Shown here: one piece after another, positions 50,761 through 59,113 of the stretch
How positions within the stretch are numbered: position 1 is the stretch's first letter
Layout of the letters: every line of letters starts with the position of its first letter
NCBI RefSeq assembly: GCF_026343945.1
Contig: NZ_JAPKNJ010000001.1
Span: 1,426,001 to 1,490,000 of the forward strand
Source of the DNA: Kaistia algarum
GTDB taxonomy: Bacteria; Pseudomonadota; Alphaproteobacteria; Rhizobiales; Kaistiaceae
Reading direction: 5' to 3'
Length of the DNA: 64,000 nt
The notes under the pieces: model-generated
Database searches by the model: none
Told to the model about the DNA's origin: nothing
Seen by the model: only the letters and a program-made list of their open reading frames with translations
Position numbers and translations under genes: made by a program

Positions 50761-51074
50761 CAGTCCATCCGCCATTGCAGGGGCAGCAGGAAGGGGAAGT
50801 TCGTGCGGCTGTCGACCTCGACGCGCATGATCGGCGCCATCCATTCGCCCCAGCGCTTGTTGACCGGATCGACCGCGAGCATCGCTGCGGTCTTCGCGAA
50901 ATCATCGGTCTCGAAATAGCCAAACAGCGTCAGGCCGTGCTTGAAAATGTTGTAGTTGCGGATGCCGGACGCCGTCAGCGCTTCCAGCATCTCCGGCCAG
51001 ATCTCGTCATGGCGCTTCTTGTATTCTTCCTCGTATCCGGGGCGGATTTCGAGAATCCAGGCGTAATGTCCCAT
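50760..51074 (-). CDS. rhaM: L-rhamnose mutarotase
   Basis: This 104-residue protein has the dimeric alpha/beta fold of RhaM/YiiL: YAWILEIRPGYEEEYKKRHDEIWPEMLEAL, SGIRNYNIFKHGLTLFGYFE and WGEWMAPIM. The His in KRHDEIWP is the proposed catalytic residue. It interconverts the alpha and beta anomers of L-rhamnose. It overlaps the downstream SDR by one base and lies five bases after the ADC-like gene. This is the strongest single marker for L-rhamnose as the substrate of the operon. Confidence 0.93.
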   Translation of the reverse strand: MGHYAWILEIRPGYEEEYKKRHDEIWPEMLEALTASGIRNYNIFKHGLTLFGYFETDDFAKTAAMLAVDPVNKRWGEWMAPIMRVEVDSRTNFPFLLPLQWRMD

Positions 51075-51079
51075 CGTCC

Positions 51080-51865
51080 TCACCTTGCGAGATAATCGTG
51101 CACGATCCGGCCGGGCACGAGCGTGAAATCGGCGCGCCAATGGACGCCGTCGAGCATGTCGATCACCGGCAGCCGATGCACCGGCGCCTGCGCGTTCGGC
51201 CGGAGTTCCACCGTGCACGGCCCGCCCCAGCATTCATGGACGACGACATCGGTCAGCCGCCGCGCCGTCAATTGCCGGATCGCCGGCCGGCCGTCGATAT
51301 GGTCGATCGCCTTCAGATTGATGTTCTCGGCGAAATCAAAATGCGCCTTTAGACTGTCGAGGCTGTCGCGGCGCTGCTTGTAGGCCATTGTGCCGGTCAG
51401 GATGTCGATGCCGTTGCGCTCGACCGTGCCGACGACCAGATCGCCGCGATGCTCGAGCTTGGGATGCCCCAGCTTCTTCGGCTGGCCGTGGATCTCACGG
51501 CCATGGCTGACGCCGACCTCGGACGAGAGGAACAGATAGGGCGAATAGGAGCCAGCGAGCTCCGTTCCCGGCAGGCGGCAGCCGATCGAGACGTTCGACT
51601 CGCCATAGGGCCCGAGCCATTCCGTGTCGTTCATCTTGTAGATATGGGCGAGCACCACGTCGCTGGTCGGCACGAGCGGCGGCGGCAAGAGGCGCGCGAC
51701 GGCAGCCTCGCTCGTGCGCCAGACGATCGTCAGCACCTCGATATCGCGGAAGGCGAACGGGAAATGCGGGATCGTCGGCGCATCCCAGGGCGTCGAGAAG
51801 CCGCCCTGGATGATGTCCTCTTCCGTCAGGCGATCGAGACCGCCGCGGCGCAGATCCTTGCTCAT
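51080..51865 (-). CDS. Acetoacetate decarboxylase family protein
   Basis: This 261-residue protein has the ADC superfamily blocks GESNVSIGCRLPGT, GSYSPYLFLSSEVGVSHGREIHGQPKKLG and a candidate Schiff-base lysine among K130/K131 in the PKK motif. GCRLP and the beta-barrel spacing agree with the family at normal length. ADC relatives can decarboxylate, dehydrate or act as aldolases through the lysine. In this operon it has no obvious role in the textbook pathway; a retro-aldol or hydrolytic cleavage of a diketo acid is possible. Gaps to rhaM (5 bases) and the SDR (13 bases) indicate co-transcription. Confidence 0.85.
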   Translation of the reverse strand: MSKDLRRGGLDRLTEEDIIQGGFSTPWDAPTIPHFPFAFRDIEVLTIVWRTSEAAVARLLPPPLVPTSDVVLAHIYKMNDTEWLGPYGESNVSIGCRLPGTELAGSYSPYLFLSSEVGVSHGREIHGQPKKLGHPKLEHRGDLVVGTVERNGIDILTGTMAYKQRRDSLDSLKAHFDFAENINLKAIDHIDGRPAIRQLTARRLTDVVVHECWGGPCTVELRPNAQAPVHRLPVIDMLDGVHWRADFTLVPGRIVHDYLAR

Positions 51866-51878
51866 GTCACCGGCTCCA

Positions 51879-52667
51879 TCATGTCACGGGCTCCTTGGGC
51901 GGGGCGATGCCATAGCCGACGAAGCCGCCGGTGACGTTCAGGAGTTCGCCGGTGACGAAGGACGCACCCGGCGAGACGACATAGGAGACGGCGGCGGCGA
52001 CATCGGCGGGCCGGCACCAGCGGCCGACGGGGATCGTCTTCAGCACCTGCGCCTCAAAGGCTTCCCAGGAGAGGCCGAGCTTCTTCGCCTTGTCGCGGAA
52101 CTGCGCCTCCATGCCGGTGCCGGGACCAACATGGCCGGGGGCCACGGCGTTCACCGTGATGCCATAGGAGGCGAGCTCGACCGCGAGGCACTGGGTCAGG
52201 CCCCAGACGGCGTTCTTCGAAGCAATATAGGCGCTCGAATAGGGGTTCCCGAAGCCGAGACGGGTCGCGATATTGACGATCCGGCCGCGTTCGGCGCGCA
52301 TCATCGGCTTGGTCACGGCGCGGCAGGTCAGGAAGGTGCCGCGCGAATTGACCCGTTGGATGCGGTCCCAATCGTCGACGCCGGTTTCCGAGACGAGCTT
52401 CTGCAGATGGATGCCGGCGCAATTGACCAGCACGTCGATGCGGCCATGACGATCGAGAACACCGGCAAAGCCCTCATCGACCGAGGCCTCCTCGGTGATG
52501 TCGACGCCGAGCCCAGCGCCGCCGAGCGGCGCGGCGACGGCACGCGCCGCCTCGCCGTTCTGATCGGCGACGACGGTGAAATAGCCGTCGGCGGCGAGGC
52601 GCGCGGCAATCTCCCGGCCGATGCCGCCGGCGCCGCCGGTCACGATCGCAACGGGTTTTTCGCTCAT
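51879..52667 (-). CDS. SDR family oxidoreductase with atypical active site
   Basis: This 262-residue SDR has the cofactor motif GGAGGIG at 11-17, NCAG at 82-85 (one Asn changed to Cys), N107, Y147 and K151 in YIASK. The residue 13 places before the tyrosine, normally the catalytic Ser, is A134, followed by T135. The end (VTGELLNVTGGFVGYGIAPP) is family-like. Thr135 might substitute, or activity could be reduced. It overlaps the downstream end of the TIM-barrel gene by four bases. Role in the operon not known. Confidence 0.82.
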   Translation of the reverse strand: MSEKPVAIVTGGAGGIGREIAARLAADGYFTVVADQNGEAARAVAAPLGGAGLGVDITEEASVDEGFAGVLDRHGRIDVLVNCAGIHLQKLVSETGVDDWDRIQRVNSRGTFLTCRAVTKPMMRAERGRIVNIATRLGFGNPYSSAYIASKNAVWGLTQCLAVELASYGITVNAVAPGHVGPGTGMEAQFRDKAKKLGLSWEAFEAQVLKTIPVGRWCRPADVAAAVSYVVSPGASFVTGELLNVTGGFVGYGIAPPKEPVT

Positions 52668-53479
52668 GATTGCCAGCCCCTGACGAGGTCGCGCATGCGG
52701 ATCGTCTCGGTCAGGATGTCGTCGTAGAGCGAGTTCATGTAATCCTGGAACGTATATTCGATGGAAAGACGGCCGGAATAGCCGGCCTCGCGCAGCGTGC
52801 CGAGCTCGGCCGCGATGTTGATCGTGCCCTTGTCGAGCTTGGTCTGCAGTTCACCGATCTTGGACTGGCGGAGATGCACATGCGCCGCATGTGGCGCCAA
52901 TACGTCGATCTCGTCCTGGCGCCAGCCGAGACAGGTGAAATGGGCGTAATCGAGCGTCAGCTTCAGCCCCGGCACCTTGTCGATCAGTTCCAGCACCAAA
53001 GCCGGGCTTTCGAGATAGGAATGGACATGCGGCTCGATGGTGAGCGTCACGCCCGCCGCCTGCGCGACCGGCAGCAAGTCCCGCAGGCTTGCCGCCGATA
53101 CTTCCAGCGCGTCGCGCCGGTTCTGGCCGGGATTGATCACACCCGGCAGCACAAAAACGGTGGGGATCGCCGCTGCCTGGCAGAAACGCGCAACCTGGCG
53201 GAAATCGGCGAGATTGCGCTCGATATGGCGTTCGTCGGCGAGATTGCGGTCGGCGAGGCTGTCGCCGAAGAGATGATAGAGGTTGGGCAGGTCGATCCCG
53301 AGCGCCAGCACGCGCTCGGCCGCCCGTTCCGGTTCGGCCAGAAGCGCCACCTTGTCGATTGCCGGTCCGAAGAAATAGCCGAGATCGAGCGAGCCGATGC
53401 CCAGCACCTTGGAGATTCCGGCGGCCTCTTCCAGCGTGCAGGCGGGCAGCGACCAGGAGGTGAGCGAAAGCTTCATCAT
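52664..53479 (-). CDS. Sugar phosphate isomerase/epimerase (TIM barrel)
   Basis: This 271-residue xylose-isomerase-like barrel begins MMKLSLTSWSLPACTLEEA. Metal-site motifs are LTIEPHVHSYL (Glu and His), LKLTLDYAHFTC (Asp, His), VHLRQSK (His) and GRLSIEYTF (Glu). The start is one of two adjacent ATGs (53474-53479) after GGGGGAC. In sugar operons such proteins are often epimerases, isomerases or dehydratases of keto sugars. It overlaps the following SDR by four bases. Precise activity unknown. Confidence 0.85.
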   Translation of the reverse strand: MMKLSLTSWSLPACTLEEAAGISKVLGIGSLDLGYFFGPAIDKVALLAEPERAAERVLALGIDLPNLYHLFGDSLADRNLADERHIERNLADFRQVARFCQAAAIPTVFVLPGVINPGQNRRDALEVSAASLRDLLPVAQAAGVTLTIEPHVHSYLESPALVLELIDKVPGLKLTLDYAHFTCLGWRQDEIDVLAPHAAHVHLRQSKIGELQTKLDKGTINIAAELGTLREAGYSGRLSIEYTFQDYMNSLYDDILTETIRMRDLVRGWQS

Positions 53480-53487
53480 CGTCCCCC

Positions 53488-54534
53488 TCAGACCGCTTCC
53501 ATCCGGCCGCTCGCCGCCGAGCGGTACATAGCGTCGAGCACCTCGACCGCCCGCTGGCCGACCAGGCCCGGCGAACGGTTCTCGAAGGGCGCGCCGCGGG
53601 CGATGTCGACGAGAAGCTCCACCGGTTCCTCGCATGCATAGCCGCCCTCGCCGGGTGCCATCGGCACGATCGTGTCGTTGCCGTCGCGGCGGTGGATTTC
53701 GAGGCGCTGTCGCTCGATGTCGAGCAGCAGCATGCCCTCGGAGCCGAAGAGGCGAAGATCGATCTGGAACGAGCAATGCTTGGGCACGGTCGACGAGCCG
53801 GAGAGGGCCCCGGTAGCACCATTCGCGAACCGCACCACCGCCGCATCGTAATAGTCGACGCCGGTCGGCGAGCGACCGAATTCGGCAAAGACCCGCTCGG
53901 GCTGGAGGTCGGATATGCGGAACAGCAGGCCCAGCGCATGAACGAGCTGGCCCCAGCCATAGCCGCCGGAGCGCTTCGGATCGGCCCAGGTCGAGGCCGG
54001 AGGGCGGAACATCGCGCCTTCCGTCTCCTGCATCGGCTTGCCGGCCATCAGATCCTCGAGCGCCGAGGCCATTTCCAGCTTTACATGCTCGATACGGCCG
54101 ATCGCGCCGGCAGCGACCAGTTGATGGGCGCGGTCGGTGAACGGCTTGAAGTTCCAGCCATAGGGAACGACGATCTCCCGGCCGGCGGCCTGCGCCGCGG
54201 CGACGATGGCGCGCGCGTCGGCCGCGTTGGTGGCGAGCGGCTTCTCGACCATCACGTGGCAGCCTTTGGCCAGCGCCGCCAGCGCATGCTCATGATGGTT
54301 GACATGCGGCGAGGCGATGATGACGGCGTCCATGGGGACGACGTCCAGCATCTCGCGATAATCCTCGAACGCCGCCGGCACGTCGAATTCGGCCGCGACG
54401 GCGGCGAGTTCGTCGGCGCCGAGCCGGTTGACCGCCACGATCTCGCAATTCGGATTGGCCTTCAGCAGCGGCAGATGGTTCACCACCGCCCACCATCCGG
54501 CTCCGATGACGCCGATACGCGCCTTCCTCGTCAC
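53488..54534 (-). CDS. Gfo/Idh/MocA family oxidoreductase
   Basis: This 348-residue NAD(P)-dependent dehydrogenase starts at GTG (54532-54534) after GGGAGAGG. Rossmann motif RIGVIGAGWWAVVNHLPLL, the catalytic VMVEKPLATNAADARAI block with the conserved EKP lysine, and a C-terminal alpha/beta domain with SGGYGWGQLVHALGLLF. It lies between the GntR gene (40 bases) and the TIM-barrel gene (8 bases). It may oxidise rhamnose-derived keto sugars or act as an alternative to the SDRs. Confidence 0.88.
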   Translation of the reverse strand: MTRKARIGVIGAGWWAVVNHLPLLKANPNCEIVAVNRLGADELAAVAAEFDVPAAFEDYREMLDVVPMDAVIIASPHVNHHEHALAALAKGCHVMVEKPLATNAADARAIVAAAQAAGREIVVPYGWNFKPFTDRAHQLVAAGAIGRIEHVKLEMASALEDLMAGKPMQETEGAMFRPPASTWADPKRSGGYGWGQLVHALGLLFRISDLQPERVFAEFGRSPTGVDYYDAAVVRFANGATGALSGSSTVPKHCSFQIDLRLFGSEGMLLLDIERQRLEIHRRDGNDTIVPMAPGEGGYACEEPVELLVDIARGAPFENRSPGLVGQRAVEVLDAMYRSAASGRMEAV

Positions 54535-54574
54535 AATACCTCTCCCATAAAATTGCCGATCGTCTCGTCGGCCG

Positions 54575-55294
54575 TCATTCCCGCGCGCGCGCCATCGCCT
54601 CCAGCGTCGAGCGATGCACATTCGTCATGTGGACTTCCATTGCCTTGCCCGCCGCCTCGGGATCGCGGGCGGCGAGCGCTGCGACGATGAGCTGGTGATC
54701 GGCATAGGACTGGCGCGTCACCCCCGGAGTCTCGGCCGCGATGCGGCGATATTCCATGCCGAGCACATAGAGCGACGACGAGATCTGCACGAGGAAGGGG
54801 TTGTTGGTCGATTCCATGATCACGCGGTGAAACTCGGAATCGGCGACGCGGAAGCCGAGTGGATCGGTAATCAGATCCTTCTGCACGACGATCAGATTGC
54901 GCAGCCGCTCGATGTCGGCGTCGACCATGCGCTCCGCCGCGAGGCGGCCGATGCGCGCATCGATGATCAGCCGCGATTCATAGAGCGCGTCGACATTCTC
55001 GATGTTGAGCGTGATCAGGAACTGCAGCGGCGCCAGCAGGTCGGAGGCATCGAGCGACGAGACATAGATGCCGCCGCCCTGCTTGACCTTCAGGACGCCG
55101 AGGATCTGCAACCCGCGCAGCGCCTCGCGCACCGAGGGCCGGCTGACCTGCATCATGGTCGCCAGTTCGCGCTCCGGTGGCAACTGGTCGCCGGGCTTCA
55201 GATTCTTGGAGCGCACGAGATCGAGCAGGTGCTTCGCGACCTTCTCGGCCACGGAGCTCCTTTCGATCGGTGCGAAATCTCCGCTGAGGTTCAC
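54575..55294 (-). CDS. FadR-type GntR regulator of the rhamnose operon
   Basis: This 239-residue protein has a GntR wHTH (LKPGDQLPPERELATMMQVSRPSVREALRGLQILGVLKVKQGGGIYVSS) and an FCD ligand domain with likely metal ligands in DSEFHRVIMESTNNPFL and the C-terminal HQLIVAAL region. GTG start at 55292-55294 directly abuts the permease stop (55295). As FCD proteins sense sugar acids or carboxylates, a rhamnose-pathway intermediate is a likely effector. A candidate operator, AATTGG-N5-CCAATT, lies in the divergent promoter at 59382. Confidence 0.9.
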   Translation of the reverse strand: MNLSGDFAPIERSSVAEKVAKHLLDLVRSKNLKPGDQLPPERELATMMQVSRPSVREALRGLQILGVLKVKQGGGIYVSSLDASDLLAPLQFLITLNIENVDALYESRLIIDARIGRLAAERMVDADIERLRNLIVVQKDLITDPLGFRVADSEFHRVIMESTNNPFLVQISSSLYVLGMEYRRIAAETPGVTRQSYADHQLIVAALAARDPEAAGKAMEVHMTNVHRSTLEAMARARE

Positions 55295-56284
55295 TCAATC
55301 CCCCAGGGCACGGGTGCGGATCTGGTCGAGGCTGACGGCGAGCATGAGCACGACGCCGCGCGTCACATCCTGCCAGAACGAGGAGACGTTGAGCAGGGTC
55401 AGGCCGTTATTGAGCGTACCGAGAATGAGGATCGCCAGCAGCGTGCCCCAGACGGAACCGCGTCCGCCGTTCAGGCTGGTGCCGCCGAGGATGATGGCCG
55501 CGATCACGGTCAGGAGATATTGCCCGGCCGAGGTCGGCGCGGCGGCGCCGAGCATGGCGCAAAGGATGATACCGGCGACCGCGCCGGACAGCGCCGAGAC
55601 GACATAGAGCACGATGATCGTGCGATCGACGGGAATGCCGATCAGCCGCGCCGCCTCGGCATTGCCGCCCGAGGCATAGACGAAGCGGCCGAACCGGGTG
55701 CGCGTCAGCACGATCCACAGCGCGACGAACGTCACCGCCATGATGATGAGCGGGATCGGCACACCGGCGAAGCGGCCCTGGCCGACCCAGTTGAAAGTCG
55801 GGAACATCATCGGCCGCGTCAGGCCGCCGGTCAGCACCAGCGACAGGCCGGAAACGATGCTCATCATGCCGAGCGTGACAATCAGAGGATTGAGCCGGAG
55901 CCGCGTGGTGAACAGGCCGTTGACGATGCCGACACCGGCGGCAACCACCAGCGACAGGGCCACCGCGGCCCAGATATCGAGCCCCGTGCCCTGCAGGATC
56001 GAGATGACGACTCCCGTCAGTCCGGCGATGGCGGCAACGGAAAGATCGAGCCCGCCGGCAATGATCAGCGGCGTGCCCGCCGCCGCCATCAGGCCGACAA
56101 AGGCGATGTTCTGTCCAATCGACAGCATGTTGCGGATCGAGAGGAAGAAGGGCGACAACACCGAGAAGACGATGATCAAGGCGATATAGAAGACGAGCAG
56201 CACCGCGACGCCTGACCAGGGCTTGCCGAGGAGGCTGGTCATCAGGCGGCGATTGGCGGAACTCGTGTCGGAGACGGCGGCCAT
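55295..56284 (-). CDS. Sugar ABC transporter permease (RbsC family)
   Basis: This 329-residue permease has eight to ten TM segments and the RbsC hallmarks GGLDLSVAAIAGLTG, YASGGNAEAARLIGI and GTSLNGGRGSVWGTLLAILILGTLNNGLTLL. The ATG at 56282-56284 is preferred (GAGGATACG just upstream); a start at 56323 would overlap the ATPase gene by 29 bases. It forms the channel of the rhamnose-type importer. Only one permease gene is present, where the known rhaSTPQ system has two (P and Q). Confidence 0.88.
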   Translation of the reverse strand: MAAVSDTSSANRRLMTSLLGKPWSGVAVLLVFYIALIIVFSVLSPFFLSIRNMLSIGQNIAFVGLMAAAGTPLIIAGGLDLSVAAIAGLTGVVISILQGTGLDIWAAVALSLVVAAGVGIVNGLFTTRLRLNPLIVTLGMMSIVSGLSLVLTGGLTRPMMFPTFNWVGQGRFAGVPIPLIIMAVTFVALWIVLTRTRFGRFVYASGGNAEAARLIGIPVDRTIIVLYVVSALSGAVAGIILCAMLGAAAPTSAGQYLLTVIAAIILGGTSLNGGRGSVWGTLLAILILGTLNNGLTLLNVSSFWQDVTRGVVLMLAVSLDQIRTRALGD

Positions 56285-56294
56285 CTTCGTATCC

Positions 56295-57824
56295 TCAGGC
56301 AGCGGTAAAGGCGGGGTCGTCATTGGTGGCGGCCATCAGATCGGCAGCCGTGGCACCGCGATCGAACCGGCCGACGATGCGGCCGCGATCGAGTACCAGC
56401 ATGCGGTCGCCGATTCCGGCAACCTCTTCGACATCGGAGGAGAGGACGAGCACGGCAAAGCCTCGATCGGCCAGTTCGCGCAGCTTGCCGTAGATCTCCT
56501 TGCGCGCGCCGACATCGACGCCGCGCGTCGGTTCCTCGAGGATCAAAAGTTGGACGCCGTCGACCAGCCAGCGGGCGATGCAGACCTTCTGTTGGTTGCC
56601 GCCGGAAAGCGTGCGCAGTTTCTGTTCCGGCCCGCGCGTGCGGATGCCCAGCGCCTTGATCCAGTGGTTGGCATTGTCGGTCTCGGCTTCTTCCGAGACG
56701 AAGAGGCCGCGCTCGTAGCGCTCCTGGAAGGTGAGCGCCATGTTCTCGCGCACGGTCAGATCGGCGATGATGCCTTCCTTCTTGCGCTCCGCCGCGACGA
56801 AGCCGATGCCGGAAAGCTTGCCGTCGCGTGGCGATAGGGGCCGATAGGTGCGGCCGGCGAGCGTGATCTCGCCCGTCTTCAACGGGCCGAGGGCGCCATA
56901 AAGCGCGCGGCCCAGGATCTCGACGCCGGAACCGACGAGGCCGAAGACGCCGAGGATCTCGCCGGCCCGGATCGAGAAATCGATATCGTTCAGCTTGCCG
57001 GGAATGGTGAGCTTGTCGACGGCGAGAACATCGGCGCCTGGCGTGCTGCCGCCGCCCACGGCATAGAGATCGCCGACCGTGTTGCCGAGCATGGCGGATA
57101 GCACATCGGCCTGCTTCGTCTGAGCTGTGGCGAAGGTGCCGGCATTCTTGCCGTCGCGCAGCACGACGATCTGGTCCGAGATCTCGAACACCTCGGAAAG
57201 ATAGTGCGAGATATAGACGACGGAGACCTGCTGCTCCTTGAGGCGGCGGATGATCTTGAAGATCAAATTCGCCTCCTGCTCGGTCAGCGCCGCCGTCGGC
57301 TCGTCCATGATCAGGATGCGGGCCTGTCCGGCGAGCGCCCGCGCAATCTCGACGATGCGCTGCTCGGCGACGGAAAGGCGCTTCATCGTCGTTTCGGGAT
57401 CGATGGAGGCGAAGCCGAGCTGGTCGAGCAATTCGCGCGAGCGGCGCCGCATCGCACCGTCATCCACGGTCAGGAAGCCAAGGCTACGCTTCATCGGGAG
57501 ATCGCCGACGAAAATGTTCTCCGCGACGGTCATGTCCGGCATTATCGATATTTCTTGCGGCAGCAGGCGGACGCCGACCGCCACTGCCTCGGCCGGTGAA
57601 CCGAAGGTCACCTCCTGCCCGTCGATCGCGATCGTGCCGGCGTCGCGGGTGTAGAGCCCGGTCAGGATCTTCATCAGCGTCGATTTGCCGGCGCCGTTGG
57701 AGCCGAGCAGCGCCACGACCTCGCCGGCCGCGACGGTGAAATCGACATTGGAGAGCACCGGCACGCCGCCGAAGGACTTGCCGATGCCCTTCATCGTGAG
57801 GCGCGGGGTAGCGAAGGAATTCAT
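56295..57824 (-). CDS. Sugar ABC transporter ATP-binding protein (RbsA type, two NBDs)
   Basis: This 509-residue protein contains two NBDs. NBD1: GSNGAGKST (about 36-44), signature LSVAEQRIVEIARAL, Walker B ILIMDEPTAALT. NBD2: GLVGSGVE replaces a standard Walker A, signature LSGGNQQKVCIARWL, Walker B LLILEEPTRGVDVGA. The degenerate second P-loop is normal for the RbsA/MglA/XylG group. It drives the permease encoded directly downstream. Confidence 0.92.
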   Translation of the reverse strand: MNSFATPRLTMKGIGKSFGGVPVLSNVDFTVAAGEVVALLGSNGAGKSTLMKILTGLYTRDAGTIAIDGQEVTFGSPAEAVAVGVRLLPQEISIMPDMTVAENIFVGDLPMKRSLGFLTVDDGAMRRRSRELLDQLGFASIDPETTMKRLSVAEQRIVEIARALAGQARILIMDEPTAALTEQEANLIFKIIRRLKEQQVSVVYISHYLSEVFEISDQIVVLRDGKNAGTFATAQTKQADVLSAMLGNTVGDLYAVGGGSTPGADVLAVDKLTIPGKLNDIDFSIRAGEILGVFGLVGSGVEILGRALYGALGPLKTGEITLAGRTYRPLSPRDGKLSGIGFVAAERKKEGIIADLTVRENMALTFQERYERGLFVSEEAETDNANHWIKALGIRTRGPEQKLRTLSGGNQQKVCIARWLVDGVQLLILEEPTRGVDVGARKEIYGKLRELADRGFAVLVLSSDVEEVAGIGDRMLVLDRGRIVGRFDRGATAADLMAATNDDPAFTAA

Positions 57825-57867
57825 CAGGCGTGTTCCGGCTCGGACGACAGCGGCAGGAAGGATAGCG

Positions 57868-57894
57868 GACGGAGAGGCGGAGCGCCCCTCCGTC
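57868..57894 (-). promoter_or_regulatory. Intercistronic hairpin after the rhamnose-type binding-protein gene
   Basis: A 12-bp stem with one A-C mismatch pairs 57868-57879 with 57883-57894 around the loop GAG. It begins 16 bases after the binding-protein stop and 43 bases before the ATPase start. It matches the position of the hairpins after potF, urtA and the alpha-glucoside-binding gene. Confidence 0.55.
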
Positions 57895-57910
57895 GCGCTG
57901 CGTCTCGTGA

Positions 57911-59113
57911 TCAGTTGGTCGGGATCAGGTTCTCGAAGCCCTTGAGCTCCGGCGACTTGCGGATCTCGGCGAGATGGGCGGCGAACTTGTCCTGCGGCAA
58001 CTCGAAGGTGATCGGATCCTGGCCGGTCGTGCAGGCGAACTTCTCATAGTATTTGCAGACATTATCCTTGGTGACCATCACATGGTTGACCAGGACGGTA
58101 TCCGGCGTCGTCTTGCCGGCAAGCTGCATCAGCGCGAGCGGGATCAAATAATTGCCGTAACGCTCGGGGAAGTAACCGACCGAGGCGACGAAGGTCGGCT
58201 CGTCCATCATCGTCTGGATCTCGTCGGCGCCCATGCCAACGACGATCAGATCGCTCTCGCGGCCGGCCTGCTTGACGGCGCGCAGCATGCCCGTCGCCGA
58301 CTGGTCGTTGATCGCGGTCACGAAGATCGGCGCGCCGGCCGGGATGCGGCCGAGCACGTTGTTCATCTGGGTGAAGCTCTCTTCGAGCGTATTCTTCGAA
58401 TCGATCTTGATGACATGGTCGGCCGGGAAGCCGTCGACCGCGGCGAGGAAGCCGGCGACCTGGCCACCGGTGCGCATGGCGGGGATGGCACCCGACTGCG
58501 GCAGCTCGCCGATGACGAGATAGCCGGTCTTGGTCTTGTCGGCACCGAACTTCTTCAGCGCGGCCTGGCCGAGATAGGCGCCGCCCATGAAGCCAGAGCG
58601 GGGATTATTGGCGCCGAAAAAGGTCGCGCCCGGCATCGGAATGTCGATCGCCGTCACCTTGGTGTTGGCGTCATTCATCTTCTGCATGATCGTGGCGCCG
58701 AAATTGGCGTCGGTCTGGAACTCGATCACATAGTCGACCTGGCGCTGCAGGAAGCTCTCGGCATTGGCGAGCGCCGTGGCGCCGTCGAGATGATTATCGG
58801 TGACGACGACGTCGATGCCGGCCGCCTTGCCATTGGCGAGGATGCCCTCCTCGACCTTCAGCGTGAACGAGACGTCGCGGGTCAGATTGGCGAAGCCGAT
58901 CACCAGCCCCTTGCCGTCATTCGGCTTATGCGCCGCCGAAGCATCGGCGACCATCGCCTTGAGCTGGTCGGCGGACAGCATTGCACCGTCGAACTTCGCC
59001 GGATCGAAGCCGTGGAAATCCTCGGCGAAGGCGGCGCTCGCCATCAGGAGTGCGATGCCGGTCACGGCAGCCCGCGCCCCGAGACGCTTCATGCCGGTTT
59101 TTGCGAAAGTCAT
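57911..59113 (-). CDS. Sugar ABC transporter periplasmic binding protein (RbsB/RhaS-like)
   Basis: This 400-residue protein has a signal peptide (MTFAKTGMKRLGARAAVTGI, cleavage after AFA). The ATG at 59111-59113 is favoured because GGAGG lies at the correct distance; an ATG three codons upstream overlaps that site. The type I binding fold is seen in GLVIGFANLTRDVSFTLKVEEGI, DAINDQSATG-like hinge and VIEFQTDANF. First gene of the minus-strand operon; binds a sugar, presumably L-rhamnose from its context (rhaM, rhmD). NG: substrate cannot be proven from sequence. Confidence 0.88.
   Translation of the reverse strand: MTFAKTGMKRLGARAAVTGIALLMASAAFAEDFHGFDPAKFDGAMLSADQLKAMVADASAAHKPNDGKGLVIGFANLTRDVSFTLKVEEGILANGKAAGIDVVVTDNHLDGATALANAESFLQRQVDYVIEFQTDANFGATIMQKMNDANTKVTAIDIPMPGATFFGANNPRSGFMGGAYLGQAALKKFGADKTKTGYLVIGELPQSGAIPAMRTGGQVAGFLAAVDGFPADHVIKIDSKNTLEESFTQMNNVLGRIPAGAPIFVTAINDQSATGMLRAVKQAGRESDLIVVGMGADEIQTMMDEPTFVASVGYFPERYGNYLIPLALMQLAGKTTPDTVLVNHVMVTKDNVCKYYEKFACTTGQDPITFELPQDKFAAHLAEIRKSPELKGFENLIPTN

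Noticed and set aside
48199..50919. A 906-codon plus-strand frame opposite the rhamnose operon
   Set aside because: The minus-strand genes have clear catalytic motifs; the opposite translation is His/Asp/Arg-rich without domain motifs and runs across several genes.
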